This document shows positions 33,881 through 47,700 of a stretch of 64,000 nt of DNA, in pieces. Position 1 is the first letter of the stretch. Every line of letters begins with the position of its first letter. The notes beneath the pieces are model-generated. The model did not search any database. It saw only the letters and a list, made by a program, of their open reading frames with translations, and was not told the origin of the DNA. Made by a program: the position numbers and the translations under genes. Origin of the DNA: Primula veris (taxonomy: Eukaryota; Streptophyta; Magnoliopsida; Ericales; Primulaceae); the NCBI GenBank assembly GCA_963682055.1, contig OY821741.1, positions 13,583,197 through 13,647,196 on the forward strand, in the 5' to 3' direction.

Positions 33881-35638
33881 TACAAGCCGGTAAGGTCATG
33901 AAATGGCAGCGGGGAGACTCAATAATTTGACAATGGTGGGAACTTATTCGAACCTTTTGGTTTTTTCCCAGTTTCGTTTTCAAAAACATGAAAACCAAAC
34001 CTGAAGAATAAACTTCAATTAGACTACATTTTTTTTGGTATGTATTAGGTACTGAAATCTAATATACTAAGCTCTCGATGTGATAACCCGAATTCTGAGT
34101 AGGGTCGTCTTCGACTCCATCTGATGGAGTGGTTATTTCCGAGGTACCATTTAGATCTTTGAGTTTAGTATTGGATTGGGTTTATGAGCTGATTAGATTG
34201 CAGCGTGATGATCAGAATTCTGAGTATGATTGTTTTTAACTTCGTCTGAAGAAGTAGCTACTTTCGATAGTTTTTTTTTACTCTGTCTATTACCATACTC
34301 ATTTACTGTAACCATTATTGCTAAGATTTACTGAGACTAGTAAGGGGAAAGAAAGATGAGTTTCTTGCAAAGTGAAATAGTAAAAGTTGGCGTGACTTCT
34401 AGAATGCTACCTTTGCGGCAAATAATTTGATTTCTTTTCGGGATAGCCATTACTACATTTAGCATATTGGTTTTGCTTTGTAGTTTATTTCCCCAACTGC
34501 GACTTTTTTCAAGTTGTAGTTTTATGTTAGCCGGAGAGGAGTGATCTTAATGTATTTGTTTTCTTTGCTTGGGCTCTAGGTGGTAGAGTGTGCTACGAGA
34601 GCCCCAACTTGTACTTTTATACCATGAAATGATACAATATGCTTAACTTCCAAAAAAAAAAAAACGGAACAGAACGGAACGGAATCAATTAAAATTTCTG
34701 GTTTGGTTTCGGTTTCACCCAAAACCGAATCGTGTCCACCCCTATCAATTGGTAACCTCACGTTTTATTGTATTGTATTTTCCGTAGCACCCTTTTTGCA
34801 ATATGTGACAGTACGGCGTTTATTGTGTAATCTTGGTTAACATTATTGCTTGAGTCAACCAAAATCACTTAGAATCAAGTTAATGGAGTCTTGTCTAGTC
34901 GATAAAGTCTTAGCGACAATCTTATCTGATCGAGTTTGTGTTAGTTTATTGTCTCGCAATCATGATTGTTTATGATGGAAAGCTTAAAGGAGTTTGATCT
35001 CATATATTCGCAACATTTCAGCCACTCCAAAGAATAGAAGCTCAAGGATGTACCCTATTCATAATTTTAAACCACTAGAGCTAAACATAAAATGTGCCCC
35101 AGTTGACACAGTTTTCAGAGACACCCGTTTGGAATGGAACTCCCAAAGACCAATTTAAAATGGAGAATGTTTTCAACAAAGATGATCATGCACCATTTGT
35201 TCAATCTGTTAGTTCCAGACCATATTTATCGCAGAAAAGAAGAAAAAAACACCTATTGAACGGAAAAACTAGAAAAAGTTTCAAAGTTCTTTTTTAAGTT
35301 CGAATCATCACTTCTTTTTACATGTTTCAAGATCTGGCTCAGAAATCATTATATTGGAAACTTGTTCAGATTTTACTTCTAGAAATGGGGATTTATTCAG
35401 TTTGTTCCACACTGATGGTAATTACAAATCAAATGTTCAACTACGGAATAAAGAATTTGAAAAACATATCATAGATTTAATCTACTGCATATTACAGTAA
35501 GAAGCATTTAAACGAAAAAAAAGATATTAAGAAGGCATACTAAGAAAAGCATCATCCCAGAATTGAAATAAATATCCATGATTGTAAATAGAGTTTATAA
35601 AAATCTTGGCGGAAATACGGGAGCCTGCAGTCTTATTG
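33881..35638. other. 3' flank of the COQ2-type gene
   Basis: No gene recognised. An imperfect tandem duplication of about 120 bp lies at 34080-34280 (GAATTCTGAGTA repeated). An A-run at 34648-34662 next to CGGAACAGAACGGAACGG may mark an old retroposon end. The short frames at 34576-34761 and 35094-35297 have no recognisable motif. The part next to 35638 would be the 3' untranslated region. Confidence 0.5.
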
Positions 35639-35708
35639 CTAATTCAGGAGTTTCCCAAGACAAGCACCAATGAATACAATCGCCCCAACCCAAATGTTCG
35701 AAATAAAC
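35639..35708 (-). CDS. COQ2: COQ2-type exon 9 (C-terminus and stop)
   Basis: Reads (K)[20 protein letters not shown] and ends LN-TAG at 35639. It matches the last transmembrane segment of plant COQ2, where an F-x-S-N-x-W-x-G-A-I pattern precedes a glycine-rich end. The acceptor CAG precedes it. Phase 2 from exon 8 is kept. No consensus AATAAA is obvious in the next 150 bp. Confidence 0.9.
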
Positions 35709-38700
35709 CTGGTAAGAACAGAAGAAAAAAAAAGTCATATATTTGCATCGGAAAACTAATGGAACCTTGGAGTGCTCTTGGTATATTCATGACAATTTAT
35801 TACTTGTTTTTGCAATCATCAGAGTTCGATAGATCGACTGTTATAACTTGCCATGCTAGATGTGCAGCGGCTAGGACTAAAGATGCATAAAATGGCCTTC
35901 CTGAAAGGGGAGATTGAGAGAAGTATTAGCTATTATTGTAGACAAATTTTTACAACTTAATTTCATTTACAAATTGAGTTTAAAAGACAACAATAATGCC
36001 ATACGAACTATGGAAGAAATTTGAGAGGTGCATTTATTGATATTATCTGAACTGTGGTTTAAGAGAATACCCATTTTGGCATTTAATCCACTAATAGCAA
36101 GACAGCCGATGGCAACAATATTGAAAACTGTACACAATGCTTTAGTTAAATCCCCAAATAAAACAGCAGTAGATTTAACCCCAGCTTTGACATCATCTGC
36201 TCTATCCTGTTTCATCATCATTTAAATTATTAGACATTATAAGCAAAAAATTGAATGTGTAGATTAAAACAAATCAGTGTTTTTAAAAGCCAAAACTTAA
36301 TTAATTAAAGAGTTTTAAAAGCAAAATAACAAGATTTTTAAGCTTTGATCGAGCTTTTTCACTACAAAGCGAACTTTTAAAACAATGAGACTAATACAGA
36401 AGATGCTTTAATTACTCATGTATTGTTCATGAGAAATCATGAAGAGCCAAACTAATGCTTCGCAGCTGCCACTGCCATTGCAGCAACTTTGTTTGCCTAC
36501 TTAATGAGAGACTTTTCTGACATTTCATGGGGCATGACCATGCTTCTTAGATAACATCGACAAATAGACCAAGAATCAATAACTGTAGTCACAAATGGAA
36601 ATTGGTTGCGCTGAGAAAAGGAAATTTTTATTTTGTTTATTTATTGGGTGGCCACTTATTCGAGTACCGGAGACTACATTAGTGGTTCGAAATTTGTATT
36701 TTTGTAGACTTGATTAGTAATTTTAGTTTTCAGTTTTTATCTTAGTACATTGATTAATTTAAGTGGTTCAATTACACTATGCTTTTAGTAGAGATTTTTA
36801 TCACGGTGCTACTGGCCTGTCGGTAGTCATCAATAAGGTTTGCTCAGCGTGTGGGCCTCTTATACCTGTTATATGAAATTGTTCACTTACCTACCAAAAA
36901 AAACAGGAGGACAAGTAAAGCGGTTTTATGGGTAAACCTTTGAAACACTAAGGAACCCCTACCTAGTCTACCTTACACCTCTTGAATTAGTTAAAAGTTT
37001 CAATTTGACCCTAAAATCGCATGCCTTTCTTTCTACACCTAAAATAATTTAAGCCCTCTTTCACTCCCCCCAATCATTTCTTTCCCACTTGAAATCAAGT
37101 TTATCAATCACTCTTTTACCAGTAATATCCCCGAACTTGATCTTAGAGTAGTTTTAACTATTATTTTTTTTTATTTAGAGATTATGACGTACACACTAAT
37201 TAGTAATTATCGAGAGGTAAAGCCTGGAGTGTGAACGGGATAGAGGAAAAACGCTAACAAGTTGTGTAGAATTCGAGATCCTGGTCCGTCGTGGATGGTG
37301 ATTTGTCAGACCAAATCGTAATAATTTATTTTAGTAAAAAATAAGGAACAATATCATTTTGCAGGAATGTCAGTTGGAGGATGCGGATGCAGTAGGTCTT
37401 ATTATATCTCTTTTCTTTTTTGATAATAATTGTTAGGTGTTAGATCTGAGATTCTTGGGACATATGTGTCGGACAGATTATGTGAAGATTTTATAAAAGA
37501 TCTTTTGTGACTCAAATTCGTTTTGATCAAGATATGCCGATTTGAAGTTTATTTATAATGAAGGAAATATAATATTTTCATTATTGATTCAAAGATTTTA
37601 ATGATAAGGAAAGATATTATATGGGGAAGATCTTGAAGATAAGTAAAGAAGATTTTGGAACATCTTTTCTATTTGATCAACTTATGATATTTTGTAAAGA
37701 CTGTATATAAAGTTAATACCTTTAATATTTCGTGTGTGTTTACAATGTAGATATTATTATTATGGAGATCAAACACTCATTGCATGCGAGACAGAATAAC
37801 ATGAGAGATTATGGCGGGATGCAAGGTTATTATACAATAGTTGAGAGGTAGAAGCAATAGCATTATACGTATAAAACTGTGAGAGAGTCATAGGTTTTTA
37901 TTCTAATCTGACGAGAGCTCCGGAGAAGTAGACTTGGCCGAACTCCGTTATCAAACGTCTCGCGTTCATCGTTTTTATTTACTCCGCCAGAAACTTACGT
38001 CTCGCGTTCATCGTTTTTATTTATCCTGCCAAAAACTTTCAGTTGCAACTGAAAATATTTCAGTTACAACTGAAACTGGGTAACAGCACTCGGAACTAAG
38101 TTATTTCAATATTACCACATTGGAAGTAGGAGTGATTGATCCTGAACTTGAGCAAGTTATACTAACACCCAACCAGTTGCGCCAAATCGTATATCTTAAT
38201 AGCAAATCATGTCATTGAATATACATATAAGACCCACTGATAAAATTACGGAACTATCTGCAAAGCACAAAAACTTACCTGATGTGCATATATGGTGTCA
38301 TAGGCCAGTGTCCAAAAGCTTAAAGAAATGTAAAGTGGGAGGACAATAGAGAGATCAAGACTTCCCTTAACTGCAGTCCACGCTACGAAAGTAATCCAGT
38401 TTAATGACACTCCTAAATATGCTTGAGGCTGCACACACGAAAACGATTATAGATTTAGCGAAAAGATATATGATAAAATTCTTAATAAAAAGTATTCAGT
38501 GAAACAACTATATAAAAAAAACTGTTAAATATGGTACCCCACTACTTTGTTGTAAAAGGAACAATTAATCATGTTGTTAAACCTTTTGAATGCATGTCTG
38601 TTATGTCCTCAAAATATTGTTTTCCATTTCATATGAAAGTACAATGCTTATTTTCAACACATTCAAGTCCAGAATATATCCAAATATAAACTATAGATGG

Positions 38701-41700
38701 GCTAATTCCAAGAATATATTACATGAGGCTTGAGGCTGCACACACGAAAACAATTAGGGATTTAAGGATAGATATTGTTAGAACTCAAGGTGACTTGCTA
38801 AAATTACTTAATATATTGTCATACTGGATTATGCCAAAATATTTGTGTATTATGTATGCAGGAAAATTTACTGGTATTCCTGGTTACAACTGACAGTTGC
38901 AACCACAGTTGCAACCTGCTGTTATGCAGATTCCTGCAGAATCTGTGTTTTCTGCATTTATTTGATTTACAAAATATTTTATCAATGCATATTATATTCT
39001 CACATTTTTATACATATATGTTATATGTTTTGAAAATATTTGAGTATTAAAAAAAGGTAATTATCTTTCCAAATTGTGTGGTATTTGTTTTTTAAAAAAA
39101 ATATTAACTTATGAAAATATTTGTTCTATTCCTTAAACTTTGCTAAATAAAATCTTTTCTTATTCAGTCTTATACGAATGATTAGTTATTGATTTGCTGA
39201 GTAAAAGTTTGAATCAGAGATATATTGTTCCATATATAAATCTATCAAAAATATTGTCACGTGTGAATCTTTTTGAATAAATATATTATCTGCTATTTCA
39301 AGATATATATTAACTTATGCTAACATATTTGATTAAATTTGTTTGTACTTAATTTATGAGAATTATAGACAGAATATCTTGAAAATTGAAAGGAGTTAAT
39401 TTCCTAAAAAGGAGCTAACTAAATCTCCTTGCTACAAGCAAAACTCAGTCGAATATTGGAGCCAAAATAGGCATGTGATCATGACAAGATTTATCTCTAA
39501 ATATCTTACAAAGATAGCGATCAAATCTTCAATCAATAAAGCGTGAAAATAGACAGACGAAATCTTTGAAGATTAAAGATAAGGCGTGTGAAGATTTGAA
39601 AGACTTCTATTTTTATAAATAGTCTAATAATTTCTTGTAAAAAGTTGTGTGTTCTAAACTTATAAAGAATTCAACTTAGAGAGAATACACGTGAGCAAAA
39701 AATACGAGAGTAACAATGATGAGATGGTATTTTTTGCAAGTAGTAGTTATTTAGTAATAGCAAAATAGTGATAAGCAGAAAAATTTAGAGGGAGTCTGAG
39801 AGTTTTTCATAAGTCTTGTGGCCTACTTTGTACGCTTGAAATAATAGTACAAACCGAGTGAGTGCTCCGAAGACTTAGCCCTTGAACTAGGGGTGAACTT
39901 CGTTACAAACGTCTTGTGTTTTTTTATTTTTAAAGTTACAGATGTTCTTTGTTTATCAAATTAACTTGGTTGCAACCACATTTGTAACTGTTGTTGCAAC
40001 CATCAGCTTCAAAGCAACTAGAACTGCCGATAGAAATTTTAATAGGCATCAGAGCCTCACACCAGACTAAACTTGGTGTGGATTCTGTGTTCTAGTAAAG
40101 ATGGACATCATGGAAGAAGGAAACTCATATACAAAACCTCCCTTGCTAAAAGGAGGAGTCAACTATGGGGTCTAGAAAGTGCGCATGAGGGGCTTCCTCA
40201 AACAATCCGATGAGCATGCATGGAAAGCTGTGATGTACAGATGGAAGTATCCAGATGAAAGTGATGATGAAGGAAAGTATAAGCAAATTTCAGGGGACAA
40301 ATGGAGCAAGGATGAGAACAATAAGTCGAGTGCAAATTCCAAAGCATTGAACATCATCATGTATGGGGTAAGTTTAAATGTTCTTAGATTTATAAAACAT
40401 TTTGAAATTGCTAAAGAAGCTTGGGATATTTTACAAATTACCTATGAAGGAACAAAAAAAGTTAAAACTTCTAGATTACAACAGTTAACCACTAAGTTTG
40501 AAAACCTAGCCATGAAAGATGATGAAAATATTGAACAATTTAATGCTAGAATTTGTGAACTTGCTAGTGAATCCACTACCTTAGGTGAAAAATACAGTGA
40601 ATCCAAACTTGTTAAGAATGTTTTAAGATCGTTACCTGAAAGATTCGAAATTAAAGTCACTGCTATTGAAGAAAGTTTTGATTTAGATACGTTAAAATTA
40701 GAAGAATTAATGGGAAATCTCAGCACTTATGAATTAAAATTTGCCAACAAACCTAAGAAAGTGGATAAAGGAATAGACTTTCAAGCTAAAAGTACTAAAC
40801 CGTTACCTTTGAATGATAGTGATTATGAGGAACAAATAGCTCTATTTGTTAAAAAAATGTATAAACGCCTTCATTAGAAAAAGAACTTTGAACCATATCA
40901 GAAAAAAGAATCTCAGTTTAAGAATTTGATAATAAATATAATGAAAAATGGAGTTCTGTGGACAAAAACAGAAAAGAAAATAAGTCTGACAATATTCAGT
41001 GTAGAGAATGTAGAATCATTGGTCATATTCACTCTGAATGTGCAAACACTTAAAAGAAGAACAAAACTGTATTAATGGTTGCTTATAGTGATAATAGTGA
41101 TTATGATAGTGAGGATAACTCGGTTAAATCTTAAAAAAAATGGATTCCTATGGCTAAATTTGTTAATAATTATCAGTCAGTTGGAGCTACATTTGCAACT
41201 GAGGTTACAACTGATTCTAATAGTGATGAGGAAGAGATTTCAGAAAAACTAATTGAGAAAAGCTATATCAGGTTACATGATAAATGCACTGGTCTAAGAA
41301 AAGATAGTCTCTGTTTAGATAAACTTAATAAGGATTTAATGAATCAAGTTAATAACTTTAATGAAAAATTGTCCCTAAAAGAACTTGAATTAAATGAAAC
41401 TAAAAGGAAAATCAGATGTCTAAACACCTCTGCCATTGAACGACTTGATGAAATGCTATCATACTCTAGAGCTTCAAAAGAAAATAGTGGTCTAGGCTAT
41501 ACTGGTTTTGAAGAAAAATGAAAAGGAAAAAATGTGTTCATAAAAGCTGCTAAAAAACCTAAAATAAATGAAGTTGGAAGTAAGGTTACAACCACAGGTC
41601 GAACCAAGAGTAATATGAGTAGATGTCAATTCTGGCATTAATAAAACTGTTTTAAATCGATGTCAATTCTTCAACAGTTTAGGTCATGTTAAGAGAAAAT

Positions 41701-44700
41701 GTTATCTTAAGTCACATAAAAATTATCTCTCAAAACTGCTCTCTTAAACTTGTTCTTAACCGTTTAACCAAGTGGATTTGGAAACCCAAGAATAAAACTG
41801 ACACAATTCAAAGTAATGCTACGTCTATCATGTCTTTGAAAGCTACTTCATCTAATGTTTGGTACTTTGATAGTGGTTGTTCTAGACATATGACATGGAA
41901 TGCAGATTTACTTAAGGATGTGCAAGAAGTTCCAGGTAACACTGTTGTGTTTGGAAGTGGTGACACATGTAAAATAATTGCTAAAGAACTTTCAATAAAC
42001 CTGGTATGCCTGAATTTTGTGATGTGTTTCTTGTAGATGGATTGAAAGAAATTTGCTAAGTATCAGTCAATTATGTGATAATAAAATTCTTGTCAATTTT
42101 ATCCATGAAAAATGTCTTATTATTGATGAGAATAATAACTTGATAATGACTGGAGTGAGATCAACTGACAACATATATGTTTTTGATAAAACTGATATAA
42201 AATCTACAAAAATGAAATGCAATCAGGCTGTTAGTAATATTACTAAAACTTGGCAAAATAAATGGCACGAGTTATGTTAAATTCCAAGAAATTATCTAAA
42301 AGATTGTGGGCTGAAGTTGTTAATATTGCGTGTTATATGTTTAATAGGATTTCTCGGACTAAAGGTACAAATATGACACCCTATGAAATTTGAAAAAGTA
42401 GAAAACCAAGGGTAAAATATTTTCATGTGTTTGGATGTGTATGCTATATTCTAAAAGATAAATAATTTGATGGTAAATTTGATGCTAAAAGTGATGACGG
42501 TATTTTTCTTGGATATACTGAGAACATTAGAGCTTTTAGGGTCTTTAATTTAAGAACAACCGTTATGATAGAATCGTATAATGTTGTTTTTTATGAATCC
42601 AAAAGTATTTATGAGATTACAGATGATAAAGATGAACCTAGGAATGTGGAGCTACCAAATGAAACTAAACAAGAAGAAGTTCCAGACGAGTTTGCAAGTC
42701 TAGTTGCAACACAGAATGAGCCAGAGGATGAAAACAATGCTCAACTGCGGTTTGAGAGGAGATCTCGATATGTAAGAACCCATACGAACAACTCTTTAAA
42801 TAATGTAATTGGAAACGTCAACGAAGGTATGAAAACTAGACGTAAAAATGCTGAAGTGGTAAATTTTTCTTGTTATATCTCTCAAATTGTACCTAAAAAT
42901 ATTAAAGAAGCATTAAATGATAATGAATGGATTTTAGCTATGCAAGAGGAGCTTTCTCAATTTGAAAGGAATGATGTATGGATTTTAGTACCTAGGCCAG
43001 AAAATAAAAATGCTATTGGCAACTAATGGATTTTTAGAAATAAAAGTAACGAAGATGGTACTATTGTGAGAAATAAATATAGGTTAGTAGCTCAGGTTTA
43101 TACACAAATTGAGGGAATTGACTTTGATGAAACATTTGCTTCTGTACCTAGAATTGAGTCTATTAGAATGCTACTCTCTCTTGCATGTCTGTATGATTTT
43201 AAAATTTTTTAACTTGACATTAAGAGTGCTTTTCTGAATGGTGTGATTAATGAAGAAGTTTATGTTTGTCAACCTAAGGGATCTGAAGATCCAAATTTTC
43301 TTGAACATGTTTATTTTTTGAAAAAGGCCTTGTATGGATTGAAACAAGCTCCTAGAGCTTGGTATGAAAGTTTAACTAAATTTCTTATTAAGAAAGGATG
43401 TAATAGAGGGGGAGTTGACAAAACATTATTTACTAAGAAAACTCTAAAAGATATAATTATAGCTCAGATTTATATGGATGATATTTTCTTTGGATCTACC
43501 TCTAAACTTAAAATTACTGAGTTTATAACTGATATGAAAAATGAGTTTGAAATGAGTGGTGGATGAGAATTAGCTTACTTTTTTGGATTTCAAGTTAAAC
43601 AAAATGAAAAGGGTATTTTTCTGTGTCAAAGTAAGTATGCTGAGAATCTTGTTAAGAAGTTTGGTTTGTTTGATGGTAAGAAAAATAGAATGCAAATAAG
43701 TACTACTTTGAAATTAAGCTAAAATGATAAAAGCAAATCAGTGTGTCCCACATTATATAGATCTATGATTGGTAGCTTGCTTTATTTGACTGCTAGTAGA
43801 CTTGATATATGCTTGTGTTGGAGTTTATGCTAGATATCAGGCTAATCCTCTTGAAACTCACATGTTAGCTGTTAAAAAAATTATTAAATATGTCAAAGGG
43901 ACAATTAATTTGGGTTTGTGGTATACTAAAGATGCCAATAGATTTCTAATGGGATATTGTGATGCTGATTGGGCTGGAAATATTGATGATAGAAAGAGTA
44001 CATCCGCGGGTTGTTTTTACTTTGGTAATAATCTAGTTTCTTTGTTTAGCAAAAAAACAAAACTGTATTTCTTTATCAACTGCTGAAGCAGAATATATTG
44101 CTGCAGGAAGTGGATGTACCCAACTTTTATGGATGAGATAAATAATTTGCGATTATAATATAAAATAAGAAATCCTAACTCTTTTTTGTGATAATAAAAG
44201 TGTTATAGATTTAGCTAATAATCCAGTTCAACATTCCAGAACTTAGCACATTGATCTAAGTCATCATTTTATTAGAGAATTAGTTGAAAAAAATAGTTTA
44301 ATTCTAAAACATGTCTCTACTGAAAGACAATTAGCAGATATTTTTACAAAACCCCTTGATACTAATAAATTTGAAACTTTGAGAAGTGACATTGGGGTAT
44401 GTCCTTATGAATTTAATTGATTATCTTTGCAATTTATGCATATTTGTGAGGCACATAAGTAGTGTTTATGCGATCAAGAATAATTCTTATTGAGCTTAAA
44501 TATATTTTTATCTTGAAAAAGCCGCTAGTTAATGACCATAAAAGATGTGAACTGAGGGCAAAACAATAATTGAATCTAAAACTCTTTCGAATGCACTAAG
44601 TGCTAGTACACAAAAAGTAAAATGGTTATAAGTGTGGTTGCAACTGTAGTTGTAATCAAAGTCTTTTTACCAGACCTGCTCTAAGTGCGTAAGTGGTGTT

Positions 44701-47700
44701 CACTTAATGTCCTAGCCAATATTTTTGGGATAGACCTTTTATGGATCAGATATCATTGTGATATTCTTAGTATACTCACCTATTTTTAACGGGAGTCCAT
44801 AACACACGCTATTGATTATACTCTTTGAGTAATATTATTATGGATTGACTATGTATCTCCGAGCTCTTTTAAAACTTATTAATCTCACCTTTTGGGTTAT
44901 TAAAAAGTATTTGTTTAGAGTAAAGCTAAGTTTTTCTCAATTTCCAGTGTCTCGGTGCATAAAATTACTGTGTGGATCCTCACAATAAGTATATTTGTAA
45001 GAATAAATTATTATTTTCTGTTTTTTGGCAATCTAAATATATAGTCTCTACTACTTTTAATTGAAACATGTTTAAATCTGCTATATTTCTTCAGATTTAT
45101 GAAAACCAAAATTTAGATCCGTATAGTTTATAATTGGAATGATTTATTGGTATATTTGGTACAATTCTATGTCTATTAATCTAATTGATAAAATTTCCAA
45201 AGATACATATCTTGCTAAAAAATTTTGTTTTAAAAATTGTGTATATATATGTCGTAAATATGGTTATATTTTGATTTGATAAAAATCTTTTTGTTAAAAT
45301 CTTATTACCAATTTTGTTAACAACCTTGTACAATTCGCCCAAAACTGTTTTTCGTAATAAAAAAAAGCAAAAGGTAGATTTTTTTTATTTCACTGAGACT
45401 TTGCTCTCTCTCTACCTAGGCCGAAATTCCCCAAGTAAAAAATCCCCCAAACCAAAAATCCCCCAAATCAAAAAAACCCCGTATGAATCCTCTGTTTGGG
45501 GATGATTTTGTCGACGTGGAACCACTATCAAGGCGAGGAAGGCTAGCTACAAGTAATGCACCAAATTATCGAACAGCAGGATCTCCTTTTTATCATCGAT
45601 GTGACAAATAGGGGGAGAAAGTTATGCGAGTTTATTTTTACTATCTTATTGCTTATGAAACTATCTTTATTCTTAGTTTTTAAGAACCTATGTTTTTTGG
45701 TCTGTCAAACAGTGGCATGAACTTGGTACTTTAATTTTGTTTGGTTGGTTAAAGTTCGTTTGATAATTAATTCGTAGGTTCTATATTATGTTTCATATAT
45801 GAATTTTACAATGCTAATATGCAGGGGAGTAAAACTATTAAACTCCAAGTATTTGTCAAATCCAATAACAAAGAGGAAGATTGTTAGAACTCAAGGTGAC
45901 TTACTAAATTTACTTAATTTATTGTCATATTGGATTATGACAAAATACTTGTGTATTATGCCTGCAAGAAAATTTACTGGTATTCCTGGTTACAACTGAC
46001 AGTTGCAACCTGTTGTTATGCAGATTCCTGCATAATCTTTGTTTTCTTCATTTATTTGATTTGCAAAATATTTTATCAATGCAGATTATATTCTCACGTT
46101 TTTATACAGATATGTTATATGTTTTGAGAATATTTGAGTAATAAAGAAATGTAATTATATTTCCAAATTGTGTGAGATTTGTTTTTAAAAAAGATATTAC
46201 CTTATGAAAAAATTGGTTCTATTTCTTAAAGTTTGCGAAATAAAATCTTTTCTTATTCAGTCTTATACGAATGATTAGTTATTGATTTGCTGAGTATAAG
46301 TTTAAATTATGTTAGGAGATATATGGTTGCATATATAAATCTATCAAAAATATTGTCACGTGTGAATCTTTTTGAATAAATATATTATTTTCTACTTCAA
46401 GATATATATTACCTTTTGCTAACAGATTTGATTAAATTTGTTTGTACTTAATTTATGAGAATTATAAAATGGATATCTTGAAAATTGAAAGGATTTTATC
46501 TGCTAAAAAGAAGCCAACTAAATCTCCTTCCTACAAGCAAAAGTCAGCAGAATATTTGGAGCCAAAATAGGCATGTGATCCTAATAAGATTTATCTCTAA
46601 ATATCTTACAAAGATGGCGATTAAATCGTCAATCAATAAAGCATGGAAATAGGCAGACGGAATCTTTGAAGATTGAAGATAAGGCGTGCGAAGATTTGAA
46701 ATACTTTTATTCTTATAAATAGTCTCATACTTGCTTGTAAAAAGTTGTGTGTTCTAAACTTATAAAGAAGAGAATACACGTGAGCAAAAAATACGAGAGT
46801 AACAATGACGGGATGTTATTGTTTATAAGTAGTAGTTATTTAGTAATAGCAAAATAGTAATATGCAGAAAAATCTAATGAGAGTCTGAGAGTTTTTCATA
46901 AGTTTTGTTTTCTATTTTGTTCGCTTGAAATAATAATACAAACTAAGTGAGTGCTCCGAATACGTAGCCCTGGAACTAGGGGTGAATTTCGTTACAAACG
47001 TCTTGTGTTCTTTTATTTTTAAAGTTACATACAATTTTTATTCATCGGATTAACTAGGTTGTAAGCACAGTTGCAACTGCAGTTGCAACCATCAGATTTA
47101 TAGCAAATAGAACTGCGGATACGAATTTCAGATATATAATAAAATTCTCAGTAAAAGTTTTCAGTGAAACAATTATATATAAAAAAAATTGTTAAATTCA
47201 GTACCCAATATGTGAGTCTCTTCATGAGGGGATAGAGGGAGAACAGTGGAAAGAAAGGAACGCCCACTACTTTGCTGTAAAAGGAAAAATTAATCACTTT
47301 GTTAAACTGTAGTCTGTAGAGCACACAATTTTATTTTAGTCATATAATATTGTCGTTAATCTTCACTTTAGATGGGCTTGAGCTTTGCCGGTGAGCAGGA
47401 TAGCTATATTGAGAAGCTAAGTACTCGACTTAAGCAACCCATTTACTCGAGGAACATGAGAACAGTCTAAATGTAATAGAGGACTGCATCTCTATTTGAT
47501 TTATATAAACCTGGTTAGCCTGTCGAGTGTTCAAATTGGTAAAGCGAGCACGTCGCAAGATTTTATAAACAGTTTACAAACATAATTAGTTTCTATTACG
47601 TTGCTAAAATTTATTGACATTCACTTTACAACAGTTTTCAAAAGTTATTTCCCGACTCCTATAGTTTGAGACCTTAAAATTTGAGAAATTTTTCATTTCA

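Larger units (their letters stand above)
38776..47130 (+). mobile_element. Sirevirus-like Copia element in intron 5 of COQ2
   Basis: LTRs of 1267 bp (38776-40042) and 1249 bp (45882-47130) start TGTTAGAACTCAAGG. The perfect duplication GATAT flanks them (38771-38775 and 47131-47135). A tRNA-Met-type primer site, gag, protease, truncated integrase, RT and RNase H follow in Copia order, with a long 3' region. It is opposite in strand to the host gene. Several stops and a missing integrase core make it defective. LTRs differ by roughly 8-10 percent by eye, so it is old. Confidence 0.95.

Noticed and set aside
35094..35297. 67-codon plus-strand frame as a gene
   Set aside because: No motif. It lies antisense in the 3' flank of the COQ2-type gene.
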